A stretch of DNA of 64,000 nucleotides. Source: JANXSG01 sp038203935 (lineage in GTDB: Bacteria; Armatimonadota; Chthonomonadetes; Chthonomonadales; Chthonomonadaceae). Location of the stretch: assembly GCA_038203935.1 (NCBI GenBank), contig JBBRDM010000001.1:17810-81809 (forward strand), in the 5' to 3' direction. This document shows, one piece after another, positions 52,310 to 60,180 of the stretch. A program made the position numbers and the translations under genes. Positions within the stretch are counted from its first letter, which is position 1. Every line of letters starts with the position of its first letter. The notes under the pieces are model-generated. The model was not told the DNA's origin. It saw only the letters and a program-made list of their open reading frames with translations, and made no database searches.

Positions 52310-52375
52310 CCCCTTCTCCCAAAAACAAGAGAAGGGGGGATGAGAGTCGATCAATCCGTAGGGCATAGGACGTAA
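52310..52375. repeat. Composite hairpin repeat (copy 4, short)
   Basis: CCCCCTTCTCC, loop CAAAAACA, AGAGAAGGGGGGATGAGAG, then a GTAGGGCATAGGACG remnant. The arms carry one mismatch. Confidence 0.75.
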
Positions 52376-52409
52376 CACCCGATAGTTGCTTTCTTTGTGA
52401 AAATATGTC

Positions 52410-52438
52410 AGCATATAATTATCAAATAATTATATGCT
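52410..52438. promoter_or_regulatory. Operator palindrome of the Phd/ParE-type operon
   Basis: AGCATATAATTAT (52410-52422) and ATAATTATATGCT (52426-52438) are perfect 13-bp inverted repeats around CAA, 12 bp before the antitoxin start. A TATAAT box lies within the arm. Autoregulation by the antitoxin or the complex is expected. Confidence 0.75.
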
Positions 52439-52450
52439 TAAGGAAAATCC

Positions 52451-52738
52451 ATGCTAGACACACGACAAATACACTCTCTTACTGATTTTCTGAGAAATCA
52501 CAAAATACATATGGCGCGGCTGAAGGAGACTAAAATTCCAGAGGTACTTACCGTCAATGGACGCGCAGAAGTAGTTGTTCAGGATGCCGACAGCTACCAG
52601 GATATGTTAGACCGCCTGCACCACATGGAAACGATGAGTGCAATTCGCGAGGGTATAGCAAGCGCAGAGCGAGGAGAATTGAAACCCGCAGAGCAAGTTT
52701 TTGATGAGATGAAAACCAAGTATGGCCTACAAAGTTAG
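52451..52738 (+). CDS. Phd/YefM-type antitoxin
   Basis: 95 residues. Phd fold: HSLTDFLRNHKIHMARLKET (DNA-binding part), then VLTVNGRAEVVVQDADSYQD and a toxin-neutralising tail with METMSAIREGIASAERGELK and AEQVFDEMKTKYG. TTAAGGAAAATCC precedes the ATG. It overlaps the toxin gene by 17 nt, so the two are coupled. A dead relative lies at 5173. Confidence 0.9.
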   Translation: MLDTRQIHSLTDFLRNHKIHMARLKETKIPEVLTVNGRAEVVVQDADSYQDMLDRLHHMETMSAIREGIASAERGELKPAEQVFDEMKTKYGLQS

Positions 52739-53066
52739 GCTCACCGCCCCGGCAGAATTTGATGCCTATACCGCATTTGAGCGTATCCGCGAGGCTGCTC
52801 CCCGTAGTGCAGAAAAATGGCTGCACGGCCTATTTGCTGCCATCCAGACACTTGAGGAGATGCCCGCACGCTGCTTATTTATTCCCGAAGTTGATGAGCT
52901 AGGCTATCCTGCCCGTCAACTCCTCTATGGAAAAAGAACTGGTATTTACCGGATTATTTTTGACATTGAGGAAGAGGCCGAGGAAGGGCAGCGCGTTCGT
53001 GTATTGCGAATCTGGCATGGGGCCCGCGATGCCGTCACCGCTGTGGATATAGAGACTGAGCATTGA
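52722..53066 (+). CDS. ParE/RelE-type toxin
   Basis: 114 residues: YKVRLTAPAEFDAYTAFERI, then AEKWLHGLFAAIQTLEEMPA, RQLLYGKRTGIYRIIFDIEE and VRVLRIWHGARDAVTA. This is the RelE/ParE superfamily pattern with the C-terminal RIWHGARD. It would inhibit translation or gyrase. ParE versus RelE activity cannot be separated from sequence here. The start overlaps the antitoxin end. Confidence 0.9.
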   Translation: MAYKVRLTAPAEFDAYTAFERIREAAPRSAEKWLHGLFAAIQTLEEMPARCLFIPEVDELGYPARQLLYGKRTGIYRIIFDIEEEAEEGQRVRVLRIWHGARDAVTAVDIETEH

Positions 53067-53135
53067 TATTGCTAAGACAGTATTAAAAGCCCATACAACA
53101 TGCCGGGGCATCAAAAACATCTGCCTTTCATATAC

Positions 53136-53265
53136 AAAAGGCGAATCCCACATGGTCAGGCGCGCCACAAGCCTCCGAAATTTCGGTAATTCGAGCAGAC
53201 GCCCCAACGCATTGAAGTATTCCAATCTCCGGTGGGATATGGAAGCATTTAACCAGGCATTCGCC
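53136..53265 (+). pseudogene. Fragment of a duplicated SRPBCC gene
   Basis: The plus strand from about 53136 matches the reverse complement of about 54515-54625, inside the intact SRPBCC gene. Shared blocks include CACATGGTCAGGCGCGCC, CTCCGAAATTTCGGTAATTC and ATCT.CGGTGGGA. It has no start and ends in repeat DNA. Local duplication followed by decay. Confidence 0.75.
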
Positions 53266-53399
53266 CCTCTCTTAGCGAGGAATGAGGGAAACTGTAGGGC
53301 AGATGCTCCGTCGTCTGCCGAAGGAATTTGTAAGCATTCGCCCCTCTCTTAGCGAGGAACGAGCGCGCAGGAGAGGGGTTGGGGTGAGGTGCATCTTCC
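53266..53399. repeat. Composite hairpin repeat (copy 5)
   Basis: Two CGCCCCTCTCTTAGCGAGGA blocks flank GTAGGGCAGATGCTCCGTCG with TCTGCCGAAGGAA; ends in AGGAGAGGGGTTGGGGTGAG. Confidence 0.8.
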
Positions 53400-53436
53400 C
53401 CATCAAAGTAAAATTAGTCTTTATCGTAGTAAATGG

Positions 53437-54009
53437 CTATCCTGACGAAACGGAGACTACGACAAAGACTAGTGTATTTCGCAGCTTGCCGTCCGGAGCA
53501 CGTTGTTCGTTTTTCAGCACGGCTTCCAGTTCATACCCAGCTCTTTCTGCAACGCGGCGACTACGAAGGTTGCGTTCGTCGCAGCAAATTTGGATCCGAT
53601 TAGCCTGAAACACATCCAAGCCCACTCGTGTCAGCGCGCGTACCGTTTCGGTGACATAGCCATTTCCCTGATAGGCGCAAGGGCACCAATAGCCTATCTC
53701 GAAGCTGGGAACGCTCCAATTCAGCGGATGGAGCCCCGCCACGGTCACAAGAACGTTAGTCGTCTTTAGATAGGCATGAACCTGGAAATCCTCGCCCGCG
53801 AGAAAACTGGCGTAGGCTTCCTGCTTTCGCTGCTCCGTTTCCGCGACATCCGGCAAGTAACTGGCCCAATCCATCCATGTGTGCAGGTCTTCATAGGAAT
53901 CGCGGACGGCCTGATTGACTTCAGCGCCATCTCCAGGCCGAGCGGAGCGAATCAGCAGACGGTCGGTTTCGATTGGGTCTGGAAACAGAGCCCGCTTTGC
54001 TTCGGTCAC
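53437..54009 (-). CDS. RimJ/RimL-type GNAT acetyltransferase
   Basis: 190 residues from GTG 54009, with GGAGG 9 bases upstream. IETDRLLIRSARPGDGAEVN is the usual N-terminus. FEIGYWCPCAYQGNGYVTET holds the acetyl-CoA loop (Q-G-N-G-Y), and QICCDERNLRSRRVAERAGY the conserved asparagine and helix. Such enzymes acetylate N-termini of proteins or small amines. Substrate unknown. Confidence 0.92.
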   Translation of the reverse strand: MTEAKRALFPDPIETDRLLIRSARPGDGAEVNQAVRDSYEDLHTWMDWASYLPDVAETEQRKQEAYASFLAGEDFQVHAYLKTTNVLVTVAGLHPLNWSVPSFEIGYWCPCAYQGNGYVTETVRALTRVGLDVFQANRIQICCDERNLRSRRVAERAGYELEAVLKNEQRAPDGKLRNTLVFVVVSVSSG

Positions 54010-54092
54010 TTAAGAACCTCCTGTGAGTATAGGAAAATATCCATCGTGTTGACGACTTTATTGGTGCCGGAATAGAATCTCATCGCTGCACG

Positions 54093-54258
54093 AGAGAATC
54101 CGTAGGGCAGATGCTCCGTCATCCGCCGAAGGAATCGGTAGGGCAGATGCTCCGTCGTCTGCCGAGGGAATTGGAAGGAGAGGGGTTGGGGTGAGGTTGA
54201 ATCTCCCCCTTCTCCTGTTTTTGGGAGAAGGGGGGATGAGGGCCGTTTCCGTCTGCCA
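54093..54258. repeat. Composite hairpin repeat (copy 6)
   Basis: Two tandem GTAGGGCAGATGCTCCGTC units, GGAGAGGGGTTGGGGTGAGG, then the hairpin CCCCCTTCTCC / GGAGAAGGGGG around TGTTTTTG and GATGAGGGC. It is in the opposite orientation to copies 2 and 3. Confidence 0.85.
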
Positions 54259-54298
54259 ATTCTCTTGGCAGACATTCGCTCTCTTTCTAATGAACTAT

Positions 54299-54826
54299 TT
54301 ACCATTTTGGCGCTTCAATGCCGAATTGATCGGAGTATTCTGCATTCAGCCGCTGCCATCCTTCGAATTGCATCGCATCTTTTCCCGCGATGCGGCCGAT
54401 GGGATTGCCGCTGAGCAGGTGATCCAGCACATCGAAGCAGATCTGCCATCCGGCAGCGCCCATGGCGATGAATTTACGGTCGATGCTATGCCAGAGAGTC
54501 AGGCGCGTGCCGCCATTAAAGGCTTCCAGCTCCCACCGAAGATCGGAATACTCCAATGTGTTGGGGGCATCGGCTCGAATTACCGAAATTTCGGAGGCCT
54601 GCGGCGCGCCTGACCATGTGAGATTAGCCTTACCCACTTTACTCAGATTCCGGTCCGAATCATAAGGAGCCCACTCCCGCAGATGCACCGGGTCGGTGAG
54701 GGCCTCCCACACTGTTTCTGGTGGGTGGCGCAGTTGTCGGACTAGAACGAGCGTCCATTTCTCTCCCTCTTTGTCGATTCTGGCGCCACGGGGCGGGCCA
54801 GGCGCGTATTTCTCACGATGGTTCAT
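54299..54826 (-). CDS. SRPBCC (AHSA1-like) domain protein
   Basis: 175 residues: EKWTLVLVRQLRHPPETVWE, then ALTDPVHLREWAPYDSDRNL, ELEAFNGGTRLTLWHSIDRK and AAGWQICFDVLDHLLSGNPI. This is the START-like fold with the pattern P.E.VWEALTDP..L..W. It follows an ArsR-type regulator with a 4-nt overlap, a very common pair of unknown stress-related role. A fragment of a duplicate lies at 53136. Confidence 0.92.
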   Translation of the reverse strand: MNHREKYAPGPPRGARIDKEGEKWTLVLVRQLRHPPETVWEALTDPVHLREWAPYDSDRNLSKVGKANLTWSGAPQASEISVIRADAPNTLEYSDLRWELEAFNGGTRLTLWHSIDRKFIAMGAAGWQICFDVLDHLLSGNPIGRIAGKDAMQFEGWQRLNAEYSDQFGIEAPKW

Positions 54827-55167
54827 TTCTTTTTTCCTGTCTTCTTTTTCTTAGGTGCCGACTTTTCCATTTTATCCAGATGGCGTTCGAGCGCATCTAC
54901 ATTCGCAGACCAGAACTGGCGGAATGGAGCCAGCCAGGCATCGACTTCCTGCAGCGATTCGGGTTTTAAACTATAGAGACGGCGCTGTGCGTCCACAGTA
55001 CATTCTACAAAACCGGCCTCTCGCAGCACGCGCAGATGCTTCGACACCGTCGGCTGGGTCATTCTAAGCTGATGCTCGATCTCCCCTACTGACTGTTGTG
55101 ATGCGGCCAGAAGGCTCAATATCGCGCGGCGGTTCGGCTCCGCAATGATTTCGAAAACAGATTCCAT
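54823..55167 (-). CDS. ArsR-family transcriptional regulator
   Basis: 114 residues: MESVFEIIAEPNRRAILSLL, VGEIEHQLRMTQPTVSKHLR and VLREAGFVECTVDAQRRLY, the ArsR winged helix without the metal-binding cysteine pair. The C-terminus ends in a lysine run (KKKKTGKKK). It is translationally coupled to the SRPBCC gene (ATGA). Confidence 0.93.
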   Translation of the reverse strand: MESVFEIIAEPNRRAILSLLAASQQSVGEIEHQLRMTQPTVSKHLRVLREAGFVECTVDAQRRLYSLKPESLQEVDAWLAPFRQFWSANVDALERHLDKMEKSAPKKKKTGKKK

Positions 55168-55340
55168 TCGCTCAGAGCTCCTGACTAAACCGTTTGAAAT
55201 GTGGGAACAAACCTCCTGTATAGGCCTGTTCTCAGCATTCTTTTTAGAACGTTAAACCCTATTTACGCAGGTATTTTCAGTTTCGAAATACCTCTTCCAG
55301 GAGCGGCCTGCCTCCAAAATACACTGCGCCAAGTCGCTGC

Positions 55341-56090
55341 CTAAGGCGCCGCTTTTTTCTCAGAGCCAGGCTTGACACGCTGTATTTTGCCTTTCGAATC
55401 TATTTTTTTCGCTCCGGGAATGCCTTTGATATCCTCATCGGCCTCGATGATCTGCCCGCTAAGAGGGTCGAGCAGGCAAGTGGCTTCGGCGGTCATTTTA
55501 CTGCCCGTGTCGGTATCGGCTTCCAATGTCTGTTTGACTTTCCAGGCAGGCGCGCCATCTGCCTTATCCATGCCGATAAAAGTAGTCTTAATCAACACTT
55601 TTTTATTCTTGACCTGCGGATTATCCAGTTCTGTAGACCATGTTTCGCCTGCCTTCACTGGCTTGTCCGGGAAAATTATGCGATCCACCAGTGCGACCAG
55701 ATGCTGAGTGGAAGTGGACATATAAGGATTATTCTCTAGTTCCGGCTTGTATGTCAGCATTTTTCCAGAAGAGTCCAGGGTCAGCGTTACAGGAGGGGCA
55801 GGCGGAGTATCGGTGGTGCCATCTAGCTTTCCACCCAGGTCCGTGAGCATCATTACTACATTCTGACTGTCCTTTATCTCCTGGACCGTGTATTTTCGAT
55901 TTCCTTCCACCTGCACTGTACCGCCATCCCAGGTAATCTTCATGACGGATCTATACTGCGCCGAATCCATCTTTTTCAGAGTTTGATGGAGCGCAACGGG
56001 CTCCTCATCGGCAGCACTCATTGCCTGCCTTCCGACCATCGCCAGCAGGCAAAATACGCCTATTCCTGCACGCTTTAAATTGGTTTTCAC
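55341..56090 (-). CDS. Exported hypothetical protein (DUF6263-like)
   Basis: 249 residues with a signal peptide (about 1-26, ending QAMSA). The mature part is beta-rich: VTLTLDSSGKMLTYKPELEN, IIFPDKPVKAGETWSTELDN and EATCLLDPLSGQIIEADEDI. The pattern 'P.KPV..GETW' resembles DUF6263-type exported proteins. It is basic at the C-terminus. Function unknown; no partner gene is adjacent. Confidence 0.7.
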   Translation of the reverse strand: MKTNLKRAGIGVFCLLAMVGRQAMSAADEEPVALHQTLKKMDSAQYRSVMKITWDGGTVQVEGNRKYTVQEIKDSQNVVMMLTDLGGKLDGTTDTPPAPPVTLTLDSSGKMLTYKPELENNPYMSTSTQHLVALVDRIIFPDKPVKAGETWSTELDNPQVKNKKVLIKTTFIGMDKADGAPAWKVKQTLEADTDTGSKMTAEATCLLDPLSGQIIEADEDIKGIPGAKKIDSKGKIQRVKPGSEKKAAP

Positions 56091-56447
56091 TTTCTATACT
56101 CCTTTCATTTTCCGGTATGCCGCCTATAGCAGCGCATACCACAGAATCGGCCTACCGCCAACAACCCTGTTTACTCTATTGATCGATGATGCACCGAGGC
56201 ATCTGCTCGTGTAAGCTAGTATACCAAACAGTGTATATACGTGTCAATGTATATTAACTCTTATTTTTTATTCTTTTTTTGAGGCGTAATGCAGCCTTGC
56301 TGCTATAAGCGGCCATATCTTTATAATCTTATTAGCGGTAATAAAATCATAGCTTCTGCCAGCCGCCATGAATGGCAGAGTAACAGAGTATAAAGTTCCG
56401 CAGTACGTATTATGAGGTGTGCAGATGATCGGCTAGCACTTCCGCTA
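56091..56447. other. Intergenic region, no gene seen
   Basis: Upstream region of the exported protein gene, AT-rich around 56220-56300, with TATACCAAACAGTGTATATA forming a weak palindrome near 56220-56240. No gene or repeat recognised. Confidence 0.4.
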
Positions 56448-56630
56448 TTACGCGCCGGGGAGTCGCACACTCATGTACTCACCGAGATGAAAATTTTTGT
56501 TATCCCACCCTCCGAATGCGACAGGTAAGACAGGCAAGTCGGACCACTGCGGAAACTGTGTGGCGATCAAATGTTCACCAAGAGAGACATCAATGACTAC
56601 TTCATCGCGGTGCATCTTGTCAGCGGGCAT
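56448..56630 (-). pseudogene. N-terminal fragment of an aminoglycoside phosphotransferase-family gene
   Basis: 60 codons: MPADKMHRDEVVIDVSLGEH, LIATQFPQWSDLPVLPVAFG and GWDNKNFHLGEYMSVRLPG, then stop. This matches the N-terminus of APH-family kinases (usual form M..DE..ID..LV..L...QFPQWA.LP). The kinase core is absent. Truncated pseudogene. Confidence 0.65.
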
Positions 56631-56679
56631 GAGCGCTTTCTGAATCAGCTAAAAACAAGTGGCCAGGTGAAAGGCTGGA

Positions 56680-56740
56680 ATGAGGTGCATTTCCCCCTTC
56701 TCCCGTTTTTGGAAGAAGGGGACCAGAGAAATGAGGGCAG
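56680..56740. repeat. Composite hairpin repeat (copy 7, degenerate)
   Basis: CCCCCTTCTCC, loop CGTTTTTG, GAAGAAGGGGACCAGAGAAATGAGGGC; only the hairpin and outer arm remain. Confidence 0.7.
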
Positions 56741-56756
56741 CTCCGTTTGGAACTTG

Positions 56757-57656
56757 CTAGGATTCTTTTAGATACTTGGCAAAGAAATCAAGAGTTCGTT
56801 TCCACGCTAACTTGGCGCTTGCTTCGTCGTAACGGGGGGTGGTATCGTTGTGGAATCCGTGATTGGCGCCTTCGTAGATATAGGCCTTGTAAGTGACGTG
56901 GTTAGCCTTCAGCGCCTCTTCATAAGCATGCCATCCCGCATCAATTCGAGTGTCGAGGCCAGCATAATGCAGCAGCAGGGGCGCTTTAATTTTTGCTGCA
57001 TCCGCTGCCGAGGGCTGTGATCCATAAAATGGAACTCCCGCTGCCAGATCGCTGCCGAGCCGCACTGCCAGTGTATTGACAATGCCTCCGCCAAAGCAGA
57101 ATCCCACGGCGCCTATCTTACCGGTACAGTCCGGCCGGGATTTCAGCCACATCGCAGCTGCTATGAAGTCTTCCGTCATTTTGCCTTTGTCTACGGTCTG
57201 AAAAAGAGCGGCCCCTTTTTCATCATCTCCCGGATAGCCGCCGACAGAAGTGAGGCCATCAGGCGCAAATGCCATATAACCGGCTGTTCCGAGCCTCCGG
57301 GCTACGTCTTCGATATACGGATTGAGCCCGCGATTTTCGTGTATCACCAGCACACCAGGCAGCTTTTTTTCTGTTTTTTGAACGGGATGGACGAAATAGC
57401 CTTTGATTTCTGTGTTTCCGTTTGGAGAAGGAACGGTGATAATTTCGGTCTTGATACGGCTGTCGTCTTTCGGAACCTGCTGTGCCCAGGCATAGTTGGG
57501 GCGCAAACTCTCCCATATTGCCATAGCGGTCATACTGCCCACTGCAAATTTCTGAGCCCCTTCTAGAAATTCTCGCCTGTCAATTCTTCCATGAACATAG
57601 GTATCAAAAAGATTGAGAAGCTCTTGCGGGTAGTCACTCGCTTTTTTGCGTTCCAT
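56757..57656 (-). CDS. Dienelactone hydrolase-family protein with Tat-like signal
   Basis: 299 residues. The N-terminus IDRREFLEGAQKFAVGSMTA is a twin-arginine-like signal with R-R-E-F-L. The hydrolase domain shows LPGVLVIHENRGLNPYIEDV, the nucleophile elbow GAVGFCFGGGIVN (Cys in G-F-C-F-G) and YEGANHGFHNDTTPRYDEAS with the catalytic His. Cys nucleophile and His agree with dienelactone hydrolases acting on lactone or ester substrates. Export to the periplasm is predicted. Confidence 0.9.
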   Translation of the reverse strand: MERKKASDYPQELLNLFDTYVHGRIDRREFLEGAQKFAVGSMTAMAIWESLRPNYAWAQQVPKDDSRIKTEIITVPSPNGNTEIKGYFVHPVQKTEKKLPGVLVIHENRGLNPYIEDVARRLGTAGYMAFAPDGLTSVGGYPGDDEKGAALFQTVDKGKMTEDFIAAAMWLKSRPDCTGKIGAVGFCFGGGIVNTLAVRLGSDLAAGVPFYGSQPSAADAAKIKAPLLLHYAGLDTRIDAGWHAYEEALKANHVTYKAYIYEGANHGFHNDTTPRYDEASAKLAWKRTLDFFAKYLKES

Positions 57657-57736
57657 GCCGAAACACCTCCGAAAAATATAAACGGGCTTATAAATATACG
57701 ACCGCTTTCACAAAAAACTGGTTCCGATCAGCACTT

Positions 57737-59617
57737 CTATCCTGAGTTTTCCTGGGTATCCCACTCCTTAAAACTGAGAATCCTGACTCCATTTTTGCTT
57801 TGAAAGAATGCTCTAAAACGTTCCAGACGTTCCTCTTCACGGTCAAATTTGGCCAGCATAGCAGTTCGAATAGTTCCTGATTTGGCAAAAATTCCTGTGT
57901 TGTATTTGTGGCGTTGTTCCTGCTCCTTCGCCTCAAACTCAGTATATTCCTGCAAATATATTTCCCGGAAATAGGTCTCCTGCCTTCTTAGATATTCGTG
58001 ATAAATGGGCAGAAATTTGGTTTCCCTCCCCTCTCGCTCGGCATCGGCAGCCTGCTGAGACCGCTTCTGATTTCGCTCTCGGAACTGGATATAAAAAGCG
58101 TCTCCATGATACCGCAGGGCTGCGCTGAATGACCGCAGATACTGCGGATTATCTCTTTCCGCTTCGCGTACAAATCGGCCGAAAGCCCGCCCCCAATCCG
58201 GCGTATTCTTCTCCACGGGAACAATTTCCAACAGCCGTCTGACATAAATATCTGCTACCCCCACATCCCTGGCAGAAGGAATGGCAAGGGGCTGATCAAA
58301 GTTTCCGGCCAATCCTGCAAAAAAATGGGAGGTGAACAGCGCTCCGGGTGTGTTAGCAAAAAATTCACTATCACCCTGCGGCTCTGGCCAGTTCTCTTCA
58401 ATGGATTTGCGCAGCATACCCAGCCGATTCTGGGTAGCCTGGCGGCGGTCTATCCAGAGACACTGCTGCTCTATCTGTTCGGACGAGTAACGGCCGGCCA
58501 GAAGTTCGGATGACTTATGGTCGAATCCCATGGAATGGAGCCGGTTTTTTGTTTCTGTGAAAGCGTCAGCGTGATTCTCCACAACAGCAGCAAATACAGT
58601 TTTCTCATCAGACGGGCCCTGCTGTTGTTTTAAGTATGTTTTATTTCTTGTTATTTTAATACCGTGCAACTTTTCGGAGTGGTCTCCGTGCAACTTTTCG
58701 GAGTGGTCCCGTGCAACTTTTCGGAGTGGTAGGCGTCCGGAATCCCCAGAATTACCGTGCAACTTTTCGGAGTGGTCATTTATAGGTGTACATTTGTTCA
58801 TGCAACTTTTCGGAGTGGTTCTCTTAGAAGTCCGCATCTGTTCGAAATCTGGGAGGCTCTCCACATCGTCCCTCTGTTTTTTGACGCAGGCACTATTCCA
58901 TTTGACTCCGTAAGTTGCCGCCGTGCTGAGCCTGGCGGCATCCGGATCGAAAACACCTCCTTCCAGCAGCTGAATATAGTTTTTTGCCAGCGAGTCCTGC
59001 AGCGCTTTGCGAACTGCTTCCCTGGAAAGATGCGTCCTTTTTTCCAGCTCCGTGACAGACATCTGGACCTGCTGCCGCCGATGCCCCCATTTTGTCTGGA
59101 AACCGATCGTGTAGCGCAGTACAGCGCCGACAACTCGGATAACTGCCAGCGATTCATTTGGAACGAGGATGTCGAAAAAATCATTCGGAATCGCGGTACG
59201 GTTTCCTTCGCCCCCGAAAAAGCCCTGAAACTCATCCGGGCCGGTAAGGTAGTGCGTCCGTTCATCCCAATTCAGTTCGTACAGAGCGGCAATTCTGCGG
59301 TTGTTACGAGTATCCCGCGCACCGGTTCGAAGGCAGGTAATGCATCTTCTCTGCATCGCTTCCTCGATAGCCGCGCCAATCATGCTGTGGCCTATGCCCG
59401 CCTGAAGTTCCAGCTCGCGATAAGAAACCTGCACATGCGGTTCCTGGGGATTCCCTTCGCTGTCGCACCAGCCCAAAACTCGGCGCAGCATATACGCAAC
59501 CAGGCGAACACATCCCCTTGAGGCATGCATAAGCACCGTATCGAACAGCTGGTTCGGCACAAAGGTGGTATTGCTTGTCGGTAATGGAAATCCGTGATAG
59601 GATTCTGATGGCTGCAT
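57737..59617 (-). CDS. Replication-initiator-like protein with duplicated winged-helix domains
   Basis: 626 residues. Two related winged-helix units lie in tandem: residues about 17-95 (FVPNQLFDTVLMHASRGCVR to VSYRELELQAGIG) and about 140-225 (AIPNDFFDILVPNESLAVIR to MSVTELEKRTHLSREAVRKA). A low-complexity hinge (about 265-330) is encoded by five iteron-like DNA repeats, then comes a helical C-terminal half. Tandem winged helices plus internal iterons fit a plasmid Rep protein. It is adjacent to partition-type genes. I do not recognise a precise family. Confidence 0.6.
   Translation of the reverse strand: MQPSESYHGFPLPTSNTTFVPNQLFDTVLMHASRGCVRLVAYMLRRVLGWCDSEGNPQEPHVQVSYRELELQAGIGHSMIGAAIEEAMQRRCITCLRTGARDTRNNRRIAALYELNWDERTHYLTGPDEFQGFFGGEGNRTAIPNDFFDILVPNESLAVIRVVGAVLRYTIGFQTKWGHRRQQVQMSVTELEKRTHLSREAVRKALQDSLAKNYIQLLEGGVFDPDAARLSTAATYGVKWNSACVKKQRDDVESLPDFEQMRTSKRTTPKSCMNKCTPINDHSEKLHGNSGDSGRLPLRKVARDHSEKLHGDHSEKLHGIKITRNKTYLKQQQGPSDEKTVFAAVVENHADAFTETKNRLHSMGFDHKSSELLAGRYSSEQIEQQCLWIDRRQATQNRLGMLRKSIEENWPEPQGDSEFFANTPGALFTSHFFAGLAGNFDQPLAIPSARDVGVADIYVRRLLEIVPVEKNTPDWGRAFGRFVREAERDNPQYLRSFSAALRYHGDAFYIQFRERNQKRSQQAADAEREGRETKFLPIYHEYLRRQETYFREIYLQEYTEFEAKEQEQRHKYNTGIFAKSGTIRTAMLAKFDREEERLERFRAFFQSKNGVRILSFKEWDTQENSG
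58664..58819. repeat. Five iteron-like direct repeats
   Basis: GTGCAACTTTTCGGAGTGGT occurs at 58664-58683, 58688-58707, 58711-58730, 58757-58776 and 58800-58819 (last with A at the first base). Starts are spaced 24, 23, 46 and 43 bp, close to two or four helical turns. The copies are translated in three different frames of the overlapping gene, so the DNA sequence itself is conserved. Candidate replication origin or Rep operator. Confidence 0.85.
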
Positions 59618-59634
59618 GCGCTTGGGTTATCCTT

Positions 59635-59682
59635 GTAACGTTACAACGTTCGTTGAAACGAACTATCGTTTCAACGAACGAT
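59635..59682. promoter_or_regulatory. Palindromic control region upstream of the Rep-like gene
   Basis: GTAACGTTAC (59635-59644) is followed by CGTTCGTTGAAACGA (59647-59661) / TCGTTTCAACGAACG (59666-59680), perfect 15-bp arms around ACTA. The unit AACGTTCGTT recurs within the next gene upstream (60043-60088). A likely operator or partition site. Confidence 0.65.
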
Positions 59683-59691
59683 AGTTCTATA

Positions 59692-60180
59692 TTACAATTC
59701 TTCATCTGCAGGAAGGGCAGGCAGTGGGTGTTCCGCATAAAAAGCGGCAAATGCTTCCGCGATCGCATCTTGCTTCCGGTAACGGCGCTTCGGGTCGATG
59801 CGATTTATGCGGGTGACATACTCATCCATGTACTGATTCAGGCGCGTCGAGATTCGTACCGTGACCACTGCAATTTCATCTTCTGCAGCCCGGCGCAGTG
59901 CCGTTTCCATCCGTGTTTCACGATCCGCAGGGTGTGCTGAAAATGTTTCCCTTACAATAGGTAGTACGTCGGCAGACACATTTAACCCATAAAGATATTC
60001 CGCAGTCGGTTTGGAGTCTGTTTTATTGCCCTGTAACGTTGTAACGTTCGTTTCATCTAACGTTCGTTCTGTTGGTACATCGTTCGTTGTAATCTTATCG
60101 TCTGAAGGCGCATGTTCTGCATTCAGCTCCTGCAGCATTGCCGCGCCTTTGCCTTTTTGTGGCATTTTAAGGCCGCCCAT
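59692..60180 (-). CDS. Small DNA-binding (ribbon-helix-helix-like) partition/accessory protein
   Basis: 162 residues from ATG 60180 (GGAGAATAACC upstream). The N-terminal half is low-complexity. The C-terminal part VTVRISTRLNQYMDEYVTRI then RYRKQDAIAEAFAAFYAEHP is a basic strand plus two helices, resembling ribbon-helix-helix proteins. It is similar in layout to the C-terminus of the protein at 61331 (VTLRIPEPMNAWLDSYVHLS). It overlaps the AAA ATPase gene by 14 nt. A centromere- or operator-binding role is inferred. Confidence 0.6.
   Translation of the reverse strand: MGGLKMPQKGKGAAMLQELNAEHAPSDDKITTNDVPTERTLDETNVTTLQGNKTDSKPTAEYLYGLNVSADVLPIVRETFSAHPADRETRMETALRRAAEDEIAVVTVRISTRLNQYMDEYVTRINRIDPKRRYRKQDAIAEAFAAFYAEHPLPALPADEEL
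60043..60088. repeat. AACGTTCGTT repeats within the accessory gene
   Basis: AACGTTCGTT at 60043-60052 and 60059-60068 and ATCGTTCGTT at 60079-60088, plus GTAACGTT just before. The same unit lies at 59645-59654 and, inverted, at 59673-59682. Here it falls in a variable part of the protein, so DNA-level conservation is likely. Confidence 0.65.
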
